Assembly: GCA_030512335.1 (NCBI GenBank)
Contig: JAULSU010000002.1
Coordinates: forward strand, 1,054,001-1,118,000
Direction: 5' to 3'
DNA: 64,000 nt
Origin: Immersiella caudata
Lineage: Eukaryota; Ascomycota; Sordariomycetes; Sordariales; Lasiosphaeriaceae
Shown here: positions 24,008 to 35,139 of the stretch, piece by piece
How the letters are laid out: every line of letters starts with the position of its first letter
How positions within the stretch are numbered: the first letter of the stretch is position 1
Made by a program: the position numbers and the translations under genes
The notes under the pieces: generated by a model
Database searches by the model: none
Told to the model about the DNA's origin: nothing
Seen by the model: only the letters and a program-made list of their open reading frames with translations

Positions 24008-26772
24008 ATGTCAGCTGCGGCGTCCACCGGCTCGCCTGCTGACCGCAGAGCTTCGACCTCAAAGAGCTACTCCAACGACGAGAACATGAATGTGAAGAAC
24101 TCCATCGAGTCGCCTCAGCCTCCCCAGGTAAGTGCTGTCTTTTCATCCGGTTTCGCGACGAAAAACATGACCAGTGTGAATTTCTTTGGCCACGCCCCTC
24201 CTACAAACACCCCTACCCCTCTCATTTTCGCCAACTTCATTTTCCCTCCATCTCGCCGCTCATCAGCAACTACAAACATCTTCCTCGAAACCTATACATA
24301 TTTTGGCTAACCTGGTTCAGGATACCGCCAGCATCTCATCTCTCAAGAAGCCGGTGGCTGCCCTGACGACGTCCAAGTTGGCCAACCAGAGCTATCCTAA
24401 GGTACGTACCAATTGAGACTTGAGATAGCGGATATCGAACTGATCGTGACAGAAGTTGAAGATCAATCACGAGCCCTCTTCGCCGTCCGAGTCCTATCCG
24501 ATGGATAAGCTGTACGCGAAGCTTTCCGAGCAGCAGGCTATCCTCCTGCAGCACAAGGACGCCCAAAAGGCAGAGGACGAGTTGCGTGCTCCTCGCGGCG
24601 CTCTCGATCGCCAGTCGACTAGCAGTTCACTTCCCATCACTCCTGCCACGGATGCGTACTCTACGACGGCGCCGACGACCAGATCTGCCAGCATCGTGCC
24701 CAACGACAGCATGAACAGCCCTGAGGAGCTCATGCGTCTCAAGATTGAGCTCGCCCAGGCTCAGAACAAGATTTCTCGGCTGGACCAAGAGCTGGCACAG
24801 ACCCGTCTCGTCAGTCACAGCGGGCGTGTGACTCCGGCACTGGGCTCCGAGCCCGATTTTCCCACCTCTCTTACCACGAGTGTATCTCCGGTTGCAGTCC
24901 GTTATCCAGTGGGTTCGGGTATGAACGCTCCGATCAAGCCGTCTTTCAGTCGGGAGCAAAGCTGGATGGCTCCGGATGATACCCGCTCGGACATGGTCGA
25001 CCCTCTGCCGCTTGGTGGAGGTAACCGTAACAGAGGCATTTGGAGCTCGAACAAGTCGGTCTTCACCAATCCGTTCCCCCAGGTCCCAGCCACCATGCCG
25101 ACCACCATGGCTGATGAAGCTCGGGCTCTTCCGTGGGCTGCCAACCGCTCTGCAAGCCAGGCTCCTTACGATGCTCCTTTTGCACCTGCTGTGGATGCTT
25201 ATCGGTCGGATCGCATGGCATCTGAGCAGGATGTGATGCGGCCGGCTGGACGCCGAGGCAATCGTTACGACAGCCGTTTCGGACAACCCACAAATTTCGG
25301 CGGCGGATACAGCGGTTACGGCATGGTCCCTGGTCAGTACGATGCTGGCAATGCCTATGCTAGCGGCCCTCCGGCTCCGATGCCAGGCAACATGGGAATG
25401 AATCTGTACCCTCCCGCTTCTTACGCGCAGCAGCCCGTGGGTACAACGCTCTCACCCCATGCCACGGAGTTCACGTCCGCAGGAGTCCCGTGGAAAACTG
25501 AGGTAAGACTTGGCCCATTCTTGGCTGCTTGATCTAGCTGACGGTCCTGTTCCCAGACCTTGACCTCCGAAGGCCAAACCTACATGCCCGCCACTGAGCC
25601 GCTGAACTACCGCCGACTCCTTGACCGCAACGTGACCTGCGATTGGAAGTACATCGTTGACAAGATTGTGTGCAACAATGACCAGCAGGCCTCCATCTTT
25701 CTGCAGCAGAAGCTCAAGGTCGGCACCCCCGAGCAGAAATACGACATTGTCGAGGCCATTGTTGCCCAAGCATACCCGTTGATGATCAACCGGTTTGGAA
25801 ACTTTTTGGTCCAGCGCTGCTTTGAGCACGGAACTCCTGAGCAGGTCATCAAGATTGCCGAGGCCATCCGCGGAAGCACGCTGAGCCTCTCGATGGATCC
25901 CTTCGGCTGCCATGTTGTCCAGAAGGCCTTCGACTCTGTCCCCGAGGACTACAAGGCCATCATGGTCCACGAGCTGCTCCGCCGAATCCCAGAGACGGTT
26001 ATTCACCGTTATGCTTGTCATGTCTGGCAGAAGTTGTTTGAGCTGCGCTGGACAGAGTCCCCGCCCCAAATCATGAAGTACGTCAACGAAGCCCTGAGAG
26101 GCATGTGGCATGAAGTCGCCCTGGGCGAGACCGGAAGTTTGGTTGTCCAGAATATCTTTGAGAACTGCTTGGAGGAGGACAAGGTTCGTGCTTCCCTCGA
26201 TCTGAATCCCCGCAGCCAAGATGCTAACAATCTTTTCTCAGCGTCCTTGCATCGAGGAAGTTCTGAAGAACATTGACATCGTGGCACACGGCCAGTTCGG
26301 AAACTGGTGCATCCAGCACATCTGCGAGCATGGAGCTCCCGCCGACAGGAGCCGCGCTATTGACCATGTCATTCGCTATGCCGCCGAGTACAGCATGGAC
26401 CAGTTCGCCTCCAAGGTCGTGGAGAAGTGCCTGAAGATTAGTGGCCCGGAGTTTCTCAGTCGCTACCTTGAGCGTGTTTGCGAGGGCAGAATGGATCGCC
26501 CCCGCATCCCTCTCATTGACATCGCCAGCGACCAGTACGGAAACTACCTCATCCAGTACATTCTCACTCACGCCGCCACCCAGCACCGCGAGATGGTTGC
26601 TGCGCACATCCGCAAGCACATGGTCTCCCTTCGCGGATCCAAGTTCGGCTCTCGCGTTGGCATGCTCTGCACCAACCACGCTGTCGCCACTCGTCCTGGA
26701 CCTGGTGTCGGTCCCTCCATGGGCGGCCGCATGGGCGCGGGCCCCCGGTATGGCGGCAGTGCTTACCGCTAA
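24008..26772 (+). CDS. Pumilio (PUF) family RNA-binding protein
   Basis: Five exons, 24008-24127, 24321-24401, 24453-25502, 25557-26183 and 26242-26772, give 802 aa. The first 420 residues are low-complexity, with a coiled-coil-like stretch (EELMRLKIELAQAQNKISRL). The second half is a PUF array with recognisable repeat cores: FGNFLVQRCFEH, FGCHVVQKAF, ACHVWQKLFE, GSLVVQNIFE, FGNWCIQHICEH, FASKVVEKCL and YGNYLIQYIL, followed by the C-terminal flanking repeat. PUF proteins bind short UGUA-type motifs in mRNA 3' UTRs and repress or localise them in the cytoplasm. The ACHVW repeat replaces the usual side chains, so the target code may differ from the classic one. The short Gly/Arg-rich end (PSMGGRMGAGPRYGGSAYR) is a possible extra RNA contact. 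Which yeast paralogue it matches is not clear. Confidence 0.93.
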
Positions 26773-27570
26773 GTTCTCTCTGACAATCTTCGACTGATGT
26801 TCGGCCAATCCGAAATGTACGAATCTCCCCCGACCGACCGCAGCGGTGTTTCTATTTCTGTGGAGTCGATACTTCTACTCCCCTACTCACTTTTTGACCG
26901 GCCATAATATTCCGTGATCAGTTCTCACCCGGGAGTTCATCAAAACCACCATTTGAGACTCGGTTTTACGAGCATCTTCGACAGCACCTAATTCTACAAT
27001 CACGCGTCATCCTACGTTCGGGAGGCTACTGCCCCCTCGGGCGCTTTGGACACCTCATGTTTATGGTTTTGTAATATCGGAACGGTTGCCGTGTGCACCT
27101 ACCAGTGGAGGGAGGTTAGCAATGTCTTGTCCAGATCTAATGGGGACACGACCAAACGACCTCATCCAGGTGGGCCTCTGACAAGCCCTTCTGCCCTAAT
27201 ATAGATGTGAGGAATCAATTTTGGTGTTGAGGAGACCCGGTTTTAGCTGGGTAGCAGAACAGTGTGGATGGCGTCCGACGAGAGGGGTCAAGGGGGTCGG
27301 CTTACTTTTTGTGCTATTGAGATGAGAGAAAGGGCAGAAGATGCATGGCCGGGAATGGATTACCTGGCCTTGGGCATGTACCAGTGATAGTTTGAGTCCA
27401 TAGTCGCTCCTTTAATTCCCAGCAGAGTTAGTCGCCAAAGATGTTGAGATCGAGCATCGGTTGGCGGTGGCTCCGTTGGCTTCGGAGATAGTTACGAACT
27501 CAATCAACTCTTGGTTTTCTACACATGCAACCGGATGTGTTTTGATCATGACTTCATCTTGCACTACACG
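26773..27570. other. Convergent 3' regions of the PUF and fmp40 genes
   Basis: 798 nt between two stop codons on opposite strands. No supportable coding frame. Confidence 0.55.
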
Positions 27571-29616
27571 CTATGAGCTACAACTACATTGCATCGCCCT
27601 CTTTACCTTGGGCACATCGCCGGTCCACCTGACTTCCTCCTCCTGATTCCCCTTGTACACCTCGCCATTCTCGAATTCTTTCCCATCCCAGGACTCTTCG
27701 AACGGATGCAACGCCATGTGCATCACCCGTCTCAGCACATCCCGCTCCCCCTGCTTTTCCACGCGCTTGATAATCTCATCCAGGACCCAGCCGCGCGGAA
27801 CAAAGTTCGGATTTACCTTTTTCATCACCGCCATCCGCTCTGCATCACGGGCCTCCGAGACGGGAGCACCAGTGCTAGATCCCCAGTCCTCAAGCGACCC
27901 CCAGTCCTGAACAACCCGTTCCCGCCAAAGAGCAAGCCAGTCTGCCACACGTTGGTATGCTTCCTTGTCAGGCACGCTCGTGCTGCTCCCTTCGTTATCG
28001 GCGGGGAAGAAAATAGATGCCTTTTGTAGCCTTGCTTCGGCCGTGGCGATTTCAGAAACGGGAAGGGAGGAAAGGCGCCGGAAGAAGTGGTTGAAGTCGA
28101 GGGAGAGGGCTTCCATTGTGTCGAGGAGGGGAGACAGGAGGGAGTCGAAGTCGGTGGCCTGGGTGTGGAGGAGGCCGAGGCGGGAGGTCATGAGGGTTTT
28201 GTAGGTGTTGAGGAAGACGGATTTGTATTCGTCTACGGCTTGGCCGATGAGGAGCTCGGCACGGGAGATGAGGGGTTCGGCGGCGGCGTCGTTTTCGACG
28301 CCGGAGGTGATGAAGGTGGGATCGTCGACGAGCGGACCGGCGCCGAGGAGCTCGCCGAGGCATTCGGCGAGGCGGACGAGGTTCCACCAGATGATGGTGG
28401 GTTGGTTGCGGTAGGAGTAGCGGAGGAAGTGGTCGTCGTGATTGGGGGTGTACGCGGGGTCGAAGGTATCCATGAAGGCAAAGGGGCCGAAGTCGATGGA
28501 GAGGCCGAGGATGGAGGTGTTGTCGGTGTTGAGGACGCCGTTCATGAAACCGTAGGCTTGCCATCGGGCGACGGTGGCGGCATTGCGGCGGGCGATTTCG
28601 CGGAAGAGGCGGGCGAAGCGGTTTTCTTCGGCGCCGGCGGGGCCTTGGTTTTCGGTGGCGGGGACACCGCGGGTGGGAAGGGGGGAGGAGTCGGGGTTGG
28701 ATGGATCGGAGAGGCGGGCGGGGAGGTTTTCCCAACCGCCGTAGACGTCTTCGGCGACGTAGGTGGCGAGCTTGCGGATGAGCGCGCGGTCGCCGCGGGC
28801 GCGGAGGATGTCGAAGTTGCCGAAGCGGAGCCAGCTCTGGGCGAAGCGGACGACAATGGCGCCGGGTTCCATAGTTTCTCGTCGGACACGACTGTGCGGG
28901 AGGAGGCTGAGGGCCAGGGCGCGGGTGCTGGGGATGCCAAGGGCGTTGAGGGCTTCGCTGACGACGAACTCACGGATGCTGCTGCGGAGGACGGCTTTGC
29001 CATCGGCGAAGCGGCTGTAGGGAGTGAGTCCGGCACCCTTCAGCTGGACCTCGTACCGTGTTCCTGTTTTTGGATTTGTGGACTCGAACAAGCTGATGGC
29101 TCGACCATCACCGAGCTGTCCTGCCCAGTCACCGAACTGGAAGCCTCCGTAGCATTGTGCCCAGGGATAGCCTGGCCCTGAGAGTGTCTCCTCGTCCCAG
29201 CCTTGGATCTTGTTGCCCACAACGGTCTCCTTGAACTCTTCTGTCTCGACCTCGGATGGCTTGAGCCCAATATCTCGCAAGGCAGCGGGCGACGCGGCCA
29301 GGAGTTCTGGCTCCTTTTGCTTCTCGGGGCGCACCCAGGTGAACAAGGCGCCGCGCACCTGGCGGGGCCCGATCTGATCTCGGGGAGTTTTGTGACTGTC
29401 GGCAGGGGTCGGGAAGAGGGGATCGGTTGGGAGTGAGGAAGTGAAGTGCCATGACTTTGGCAGCTCGGCGAGGGTGACGCCCTCTTCAGGGGCAGAGCTG
29501 TTGGCTGCCGACATGACGGAGCTGCTGAAGGACGAGACGTAGAAGGGGTGCGAATACGGGAGGCTCGGTCTAAGGCGCTGGGTGAGGGCTAGACACCGAG
29601 CTGCTGGGAAGCGCAT
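27571..29616 (-). CDS. FMP40: SelO/Fmp40 mitochondrial protein adenylyltransferase
   Basis: One exon, 681 aa from the ATG at 29616; the open frame extends 17 codons further up but without an ATG. The N-terminus (MRFPAARCLALTQRLRPSLP) is basic and hydroxylated, a plausible mitochondrial targeting peptide. The body is the SelO (UPF0061) pseudokinase fold: PWAQCYGGFQFGDWAGQLGD, YEVQLKGAGLTPYSRFADGK, the SSIREFVVSEAL segment, MNGVLNTDNTSILG and the metal-binding IDFGPFAFMD. SelO enzymes are known to transfer AMP to protein hydroxyls and act in mitochondrial redox homeostasis. The C-terminus ends CSCSS; animal SelO ends with a CxxU selenocysteine motif, so this form uses only cysteines, as expected in fungi. 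No frameshift is seen. Confidence 0.95.
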   Translation of the reverse strand: MRFPAARCLALTQRLRPSLPYSHPFYVSSFSSSVMSAANSSAPEEGVTLAELPKSWHFTSSLPTDPLFPTPADSHKTPRDQIGPRQVRGALFTWVRPEKQKEPELLAASPAALRDIGLKPSEVETEEFKETVVGNKIQGWDEETLSGPGYPWAQCYGGFQFGDWAGQLGDGRAISLFESTNPKTGTRYEVQLKGAGLTPYSRFADGKAVLRSSIREFVVSEALNALGIPSTRALALSLLPHSRVRRETMEPGAIVVRFAQSWLRFGNFDILRARGDRALIRKLATYVAEDVYGGWENLPARLSDPSNPDSSPLPTRGVPATENQGPAGAEENRFARLFREIARRNAATVARWQAYGFMNGVLNTDNTSILGLSIDFGPFAFMDTFDPAYTPNHDDHFLRYSYRNQPTIIWWNLVRLAECLGELLGAGPLVDDPTFITSGVENDAAAEPLISRAELLIGQAVDEYKSVFLNTYKTLMTSRLGLLHTQATDFDSLLSPLLDTMEALSLDFNHFFRRLSSLPVSEIATAEARLQKASIFFPADNEGSSTSVPDKEAYQRVADWLALWRERVVQDWGSLEDWGSSTGAPVSEARDAERMAVMKKVNPNFVPRGWVLDEIIKRVEKQGERDVLRRVMHMALHPFEESWDGKEFENGEVYKGNQEEEVRWTGDVPKVKRAMQCSCSS

Positions 29617-30554
29617 GAGGGTGATGCGATGGAGGATGTTCAGTGCTGTGTCTTGTCGCAAACTCAAATACTTCGCGACAAGCTCAGAGCATTCTTATGC
29701 GACTCCTGGGTAAAGTATGCCGGGTGGTGGAGCTGATTTCAAAGCCGCCTTGAGCCGAAAAGATGGTAGGATCTATGTAGGAGATCGATGTCGAGGGCAA
29801 TAGGGGGCTATATTCAATTCATGTAAAGTCAGGCCGCGCGCGGCTTCGCATCATCCCCATTGACCAGTCACGGTTTGTGCGGTGATGGTGAGGCGATGGA
29901 GTTTTGCGGTGATAAGAAAAGTCTGGACGTCATTGATAGGCGGATGCACAACATCGCAACGGCCCTGTCACCAACGGGAGGGGGCCTTGGCATTAGCACT
30001 CTTTGTCCCTTGGGACGAAGGATGACTGCGACTTGAATAATCTAGTTGTTGAAGCTTGCAGGAACGTTACAAATTGTTTTAGCACCGGCTCTATCAAAAC
30101 GTTGGCCCTCGACTGTTCTAGTTCGAAACTGTACTCGAACCCAGGTTCGGTACCAGAGCTCCCAGCTCATGGCGTCATAACGCGGGTTGATGATGCCCCA
30201 CTATCACCGAAGCTGAACTGCGGGGCAAGCTGGGAGCTCAAGATGTTGACGTCCCAACAAGGAATGCCGGCCACAAAAGCAATGCCAAAGTACCGAGCAC
30301 AAGTCAATTGGAGCCCGGTGCCGTGTCGGACGCAGCTCGACCAGCCCACCCGGCACCGGCACGGTGGATGGTGTCACGGTAGCTGAAGCAGAGATAGCCC
30401 TCACCTGAAATGAGCTTAAGTAGTTTCACTCCCTTGCTCTTTCCTCCGTGAACAATCAAACAAATTCATGTGTGTCACTGCTCGACATCCATCTCCAAAC
30501 TTGAACCTTGGTTCCTAAACCATAAACCATCTCAACCTCTCAGCAGTCACCACC
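29617..30554. other. Shared upstream region of fmp40 and the aldo-keto reductase
   Basis: 938 nt between divergent start codons. CT-rich leader just before 30555. Nothing coding is supported. Confidence 0.5.
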
Positions 30555-31604
30555 ATGAATTCCATTACGTCGTCCTACACGCCCGATGCCTCGGGTGAAA
30601 CCCCCAAGCAGTTGGAGTACATCCCAAACCTCAAGCTGAGCGATGGCAATGAAATCCCCATGGTATGCCTGCCCTAGATCCAATGTCACTGCCGCACATC
30701 CAGCTCACACATCAACAGCTCGGCTACGGCCTCGGTACTGCCTACTTCAAAGGCAAAAACTCCCCTGAATTTGACGAGAAGACCGTCAACGACGCCGTAA
30801 CTGCTCTCAAGAACGGCTACTACCACCTCGACGGCGCCGAGGGTATCCTCCCCCTTTCCCCCCTTACAACCTTCCTCATTCTAACACCCCCCCTTAGCAT
30901 ACGGCAACGAGCGCGAGCTCGGCGCCGCCATCGCCCGCTCCGGCGTCCCCCGTTCCAAACTCTTCGTCACCACCAAAACCTCCGTCAAACACTCCGAAAC
31001 CATCGCCGACGCCTTCAACCGCTCCCTCTCCCGCCTCGGCCTCGACTACGTAGACCTCTACCTCATCCACCATCCCTTCCACTCCACCACCCCCGCCGAG
31101 CACCGCGCCAAGTGGGCCGAAATGGAAGCCCTCAAGGACTCCGGAAAGGCCCGCTCCATCGGCGTATCCAACTACCTCCCCGAGCACCTCGAGCATCTCG
31201 TAGACGCTAAGCATCCCCCCGTGATCAACCAGATTGAATATCATCCCTACCTGCAGCACGGGGATCTGGTGTCCTGGCACAAAGCTCATAACATCGCGGT
31301 GGAAGCGTATGCGCCTCTTACGGCCATTACGAAAGTCCCCGGGGGACCGGTGGACCCGGTGTATGAGAAGTTGGCAAGGAAGTATGGAGTTGAGCCGGGA
31401 CTGGTGGGATTGAGGTGGTGTTTGGACCAAGGGATTGTGACGGTTACGACGAGTGGAAGTGAGCAGAGACTGCAGACGTATCAGAGGAGCTTGCCTTCGT
31501 TCAAGCTGACGCCGAAGGAGGTGGAGGAGATCTCGGAGGCGGGGAAGGGGAAGAATTATCGTGGGTTTTGGACGTATCGGGTTGCGAAGGATGATTGGCG
31601 GTGA
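30555..31604 (+). CDS. Aldo-keto reductase
   Basis: Three exons, 30555-30662, 30719-30842 and 30898-31604, give 312 aa, the normal AKR length. Catalytic tetrad contexts are all present: Asp and Tyr in YHLDGAEAYGNERELG, Lys in LFVTTKTS and His in DLYLIHHPF. The cofactor-side motifs SIGVSNY and INQIEYHPYLQ are typical. The usual IPKSxxxxR cofactor segment reads TVTTSGSEQRL, lacking the Lys, a pattern I associate with the fungal YDL124W-like NADPH-dependent ketoreductases. It probably reduces small ketones or aldehydes in the cytosol; the substrate cannot be told. Its stop lies 57 nt from the stop of the convergent XRCC4 gene. Confidence 0.92.
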
Positions 31605-31661
31605 AGGAGTGAATGGTAGGGGGTTGTGTTGTATTCTAGACTACCCAAGGTATGGATGAAA

Positions 31662-33145
31662 TCATAACTCGTCATCGGATTCCGTCTCGCTGCCACCAAC
31701 TGGCGGAGGCGGAGGAGCTGCGGCAGCGGCACGATGTCTCATTACTGCTGCTGCTGCCGGCGCCGGGCTTACGCTCTTCTTTGCCGCCGCTGCCCGCTTA
31801 GGTTGCATCGTCAGCGTCTCCTTCCCCTTCCCCTTCGCCGCTCTACTCGGAGGCGAGGCCGTAGCTATCCCCTTGCCCTTCTCCGCTGCCGTCGGCCGTC
31901 TCCTTACCGGCTGACTGTCCAAGTCGTCAACATCAGACTCACTGTCCGTCTCCGTCGCATTCCCTGGCGTCTCCTGCGCCTCATCCATGTCAGACTCTAT
32001 GCCAACCGGCTCATCCGTTCCCTCCTCCGCTTTTACAGTCCTTGAGCTTGAAGGCGGCGCCGGTGTCTTCCTATCCAAATCCATCTTCTCAAATCCTTCA
32101 TCGTCCGAATCATCGCTCGGCACCGCCTGCCTAGTTTTACGCTTCCCGGCCCTCGACGGCTTGGGTACTCTCCCCTTCCCGGAGCTTGTCTGGGCGGAAC
32201 TAGCCGGCGGAGCGGAACTGGAAGGTGGAGCGGAGCTACCTTGCCTCGTAGCTACGACCGCAGCTACCCGGGTGGGATCCACCATAGCTGCACTGAGGAG
32301 GCGTTGCTGCTCGCGGATCTTGACCTTCTTTTCGTTGAGGAGTAGGCAGAACTTTTCTAGCAGTTCGGTCTCATGTGCTTTTTTGGCTTGGATGAGTTGG
32401 TCTAGTTGGTTCTTGAGTTCAAGAACACGTGTCTCGAGGTCGGAGGCCTTGGCGTTTTCATCTGCCAGTTGGGATTTGAGCTTCTCGTTGGCGAGCATGG
32501 CGTTGCCGCACCAGTCGAAGAGTTCGATGCCTTCATCTTCTTTGTAGGAGAGGGTTATGGTGCCGAGGCGTTGCTGGTGGCGGTGTTAGTATTGTGGTAG
32601 TCTTGTTTTCTACCCTGAGTACAGAGTGTAGATAGACTTGGTGAACTCACATTGATGCCCGCCACCCTCCTCCTGACCGTCACCGTGATCGCCTTTGCCT
32701 CCTTCACCTCTGCGCCCGCCTCGATCCCTTCAACATCCCCCTCCCCAAGCAACACCCCCTTCAGAATCCTCTCCCATTCCTCCGGCGAGCACGGACCGTT
32801 GCTGACCCTGAGCTCATCCACCCGATCATGCCTCACTGTTCACAGCTGTCGTCAGCCACCACCTCCTTCTCTTCTAGAACATCCCCAATTTAGGGTTCTA
32901 CGCGTCCCCTGGCCCCACTCCACACCGAGTGGAGGGTCAAGACGGGTGATGAACGCCACGGCTGGCGGATAGTGGATGGAAAAAGTGTAAAACTTACGTT
33001 TGACCACATATGGGCAGTCCCCCTCAGTGGCGACAACTTTCACGTTTAGGGGTTTCGACCCGGGGGGGCCGACTTCGCCGAGGATGAAGGCGGCTTCCTC
33101 GTCTTTGGTATCCGTGCGGGGGATGCGGATTACGCGGGTGGCCAT
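31662..33145 (-). CDS. xrcc4: XRCC4/Lif1 non-homologous end-joining factor
   Basis: Three exons, 33145-32998, 32835-32651 and 32573-31662, give 414 aa. The N-terminal head (about 1-125) is beta-rich. It is followed by a long coiled coil with WCGNAMLANEKLKSQLADEN and then LLEKFCLLLNEKKVKIREQ, which closely resembles the NEKKxKIR region of human XRCC4 where DNA ligase IV binds. The C-terminal third is Ser/Glu/Lys-rich with acidic patches and ends with an Ala/Pro run and SETESDDEL, probably a phosphorylated, disordered tail. In the family this protein dimerises and holds ligase IV at double-strand breaks. The first intron is 162 nt, longer than most here. Sequence alone cannot exclude a related XRCC4-superfamily member, but the stalk fits XRCC4 best. 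Confidence 0.8.
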
Positions 33146-35139
33146 GGTGTGGAAGGTGAGTGGTGAATGGTGAGAGGGAGGTGAACTCTCCCTTGGCTTG
33201 GCGGAATAGAGTTGATGACGCTCACCTCTCCGTCCGGGATGGTAGGTTTAATTTGCCTGTGGGTATGGTGGTTTGCCTGCTGCGCCAAACGTGAAACAAG
33301 GCGCGAGATTGAGGGGCGGGACAGTGTTAAGTTTCTGGAAGCAATAGCTCCCCAGGGGTCCAGTCCAACGGGCGGCGCGGAGGCGGAAGGACCTTACGCA
33401 GTGGGTAAGGCAGGGAGGTTGAGCGACGAGGCGTACCGTACGGGCCGGCCCCAGCGTTCCCGGCCTGATGATGCGATGCGGGGAAGGCGAGCTAGGACTA
33501 GGGACGGCAAGACTGCGGAAACAGGATGGGAAGGTTTTTGGAGGCCAATGCCTTGCTTCTATTTTGGTTTGACCCGTTCTTTTGTCCCGGGATGAAAGGA
33601 GCGTTGCTCATCAATGAATCAATGGGCACCAGCAGCCGAGACACTGGGGAAATTGTTGCGAAACGGGCTTCACAAATTCTTCGATTTGAACCCTCTGCGG
33701 GAAAAGTTGACGGAGATTTTGATTCATATGGGTTTTGGAGCAAACGGGAAGATAAACCGGGAGAGGCGAGGTGTTTAGTTGGGCACGCAGGTTCGCAGGC
33801 AGCAGCGGCTCTTTCTCACGATGTGGGAAGCTGCAAACGGCCGCATGTTTGGTAGCCTGAGCCTCAGCTGCAACCACTTGACTGCAGATTGTTTCGAAAC
33901 AATGCCGTCCTACTACTACTAGGCATCTACAGATTGAAGGACCGGCTCTCGATCCCAAGGCAGCGTCATGGACGACAACTGGTGGCAATTGGTAATTTAT
34001 CGCAGGCTGAGCATGAGATCACAGATGTCTCGGGATAAAAGTTGGCAGGACGCGCAAATGCGGGGGATCTGAGCGCGTTCGCGTCACTCACGCGTTCCCA
34101 TCCAAACAGAGTGGACGGACCGCCTTACTATCCGCACTATGAATAGTGGCTATAGCGGCGGAAGGCAGCGCTGTCACGGACCAACGATCCTCGCGAGGAT
34201 CGGGGGTTTTGGCAGTCGTGGCAGCGCCGCGGGGTTGATGATCGGCTGTTCATAGGACTCTTCAACGCCGTCAATCTCGCTGCAAAAGGAAAAAGCTGAA
34301 GCCTCGGGCGCCGAGATCACGAGAGCGTCCAATATTCATTTGCTTTTCAGTAGTCGAAATCGTAGGTCGTGCGCCGTCAAAGGGAAGGGCGTCAGTGCGA
34401 CAATCCAGAGGGAACGGCTGGGGTTTTGGCTGGAGCCGGCAGGGTGGTTGGTCTGACTAGCGCAGTCAGAACCCTGTGACCCCCCCGGGCCGCACTTGCC
34501 ATCCCCATTTCTTCCTGCCCGAATTTCCAGCCACACCATTGCTTCACCTCTGACCCGCCCGCCTTCTGGATTTCGTAGACCTCACAACGTCGCCAACGTC
34601 ACCCGCAATTCGCGATCCACACCGAACGACAAAACTTGCTACATCCTTGCAATTACCCTACTCGCAGGATATACTTGCTACGAGGTCGACCTTTTGCGCA
34701 GCCTATCGGCCATCTGCGCCCACCCACCGCAAACTGCATCCTCACGTCTCCGCCTTTTGTTCACATCGAGCCGACGTCGCGGCAGCGGGCTAAAAGTAAC
34801 CACTCACGCTGCACCTTCGGAACCGCACCTCCGGACTCGACTCGACACCTATACTCACCAACTATACCGCCCTGCCAAATTTGTCGCGTGCGCTTGGATT
34901 TGCAAAAGGAGGAGAAAACGGGAAGCGGTCGCAAAAGTGAAAGAGGAAGAATCGGATCGTTTGGCCTGTGGGGTCAGTTGTTGGTCGACTATGAATCCTC
35001 GACACTGACCGGTTTTGCTGCCGTCGCCCTTCACGTTGCCGTGTGATCCAACGTGTTGAGAGCAGCCATTTTGCGACGATTGAACCTCAAACTTTCGGCA
35101 CCTGCGCGCTCCCGCGAGCCACGCGCGCGACCACCCGCC
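33146..35139. other. Shared upstream region of XRCC4 and byr4
   Basis: Two kilobases between divergent start codons. A 170-codon frame (34496-35008) lies in the likely 5' leader of byr4 and has no motif. I see only promoter and leader sequence. Confidence 0.5.

Noticed and set aside
28087..29181. 364-codon plus-strand frame, Gly/Val/Glu-rich
   Set aside because: Antisense shadow of the SelO/Fmp40 coding sequence, caused by strong third-position GC bias.
29617..29667. Upstream extension of fmp40
   Set aside because: Open but begins with TTG; the ATG at 29616 gives a good targeting peptide.
35053..35139. Upstream extension of byr4
   Set aside because: The extension has no ATG; the conserved protein starts at METLRLKPRQP (35140).
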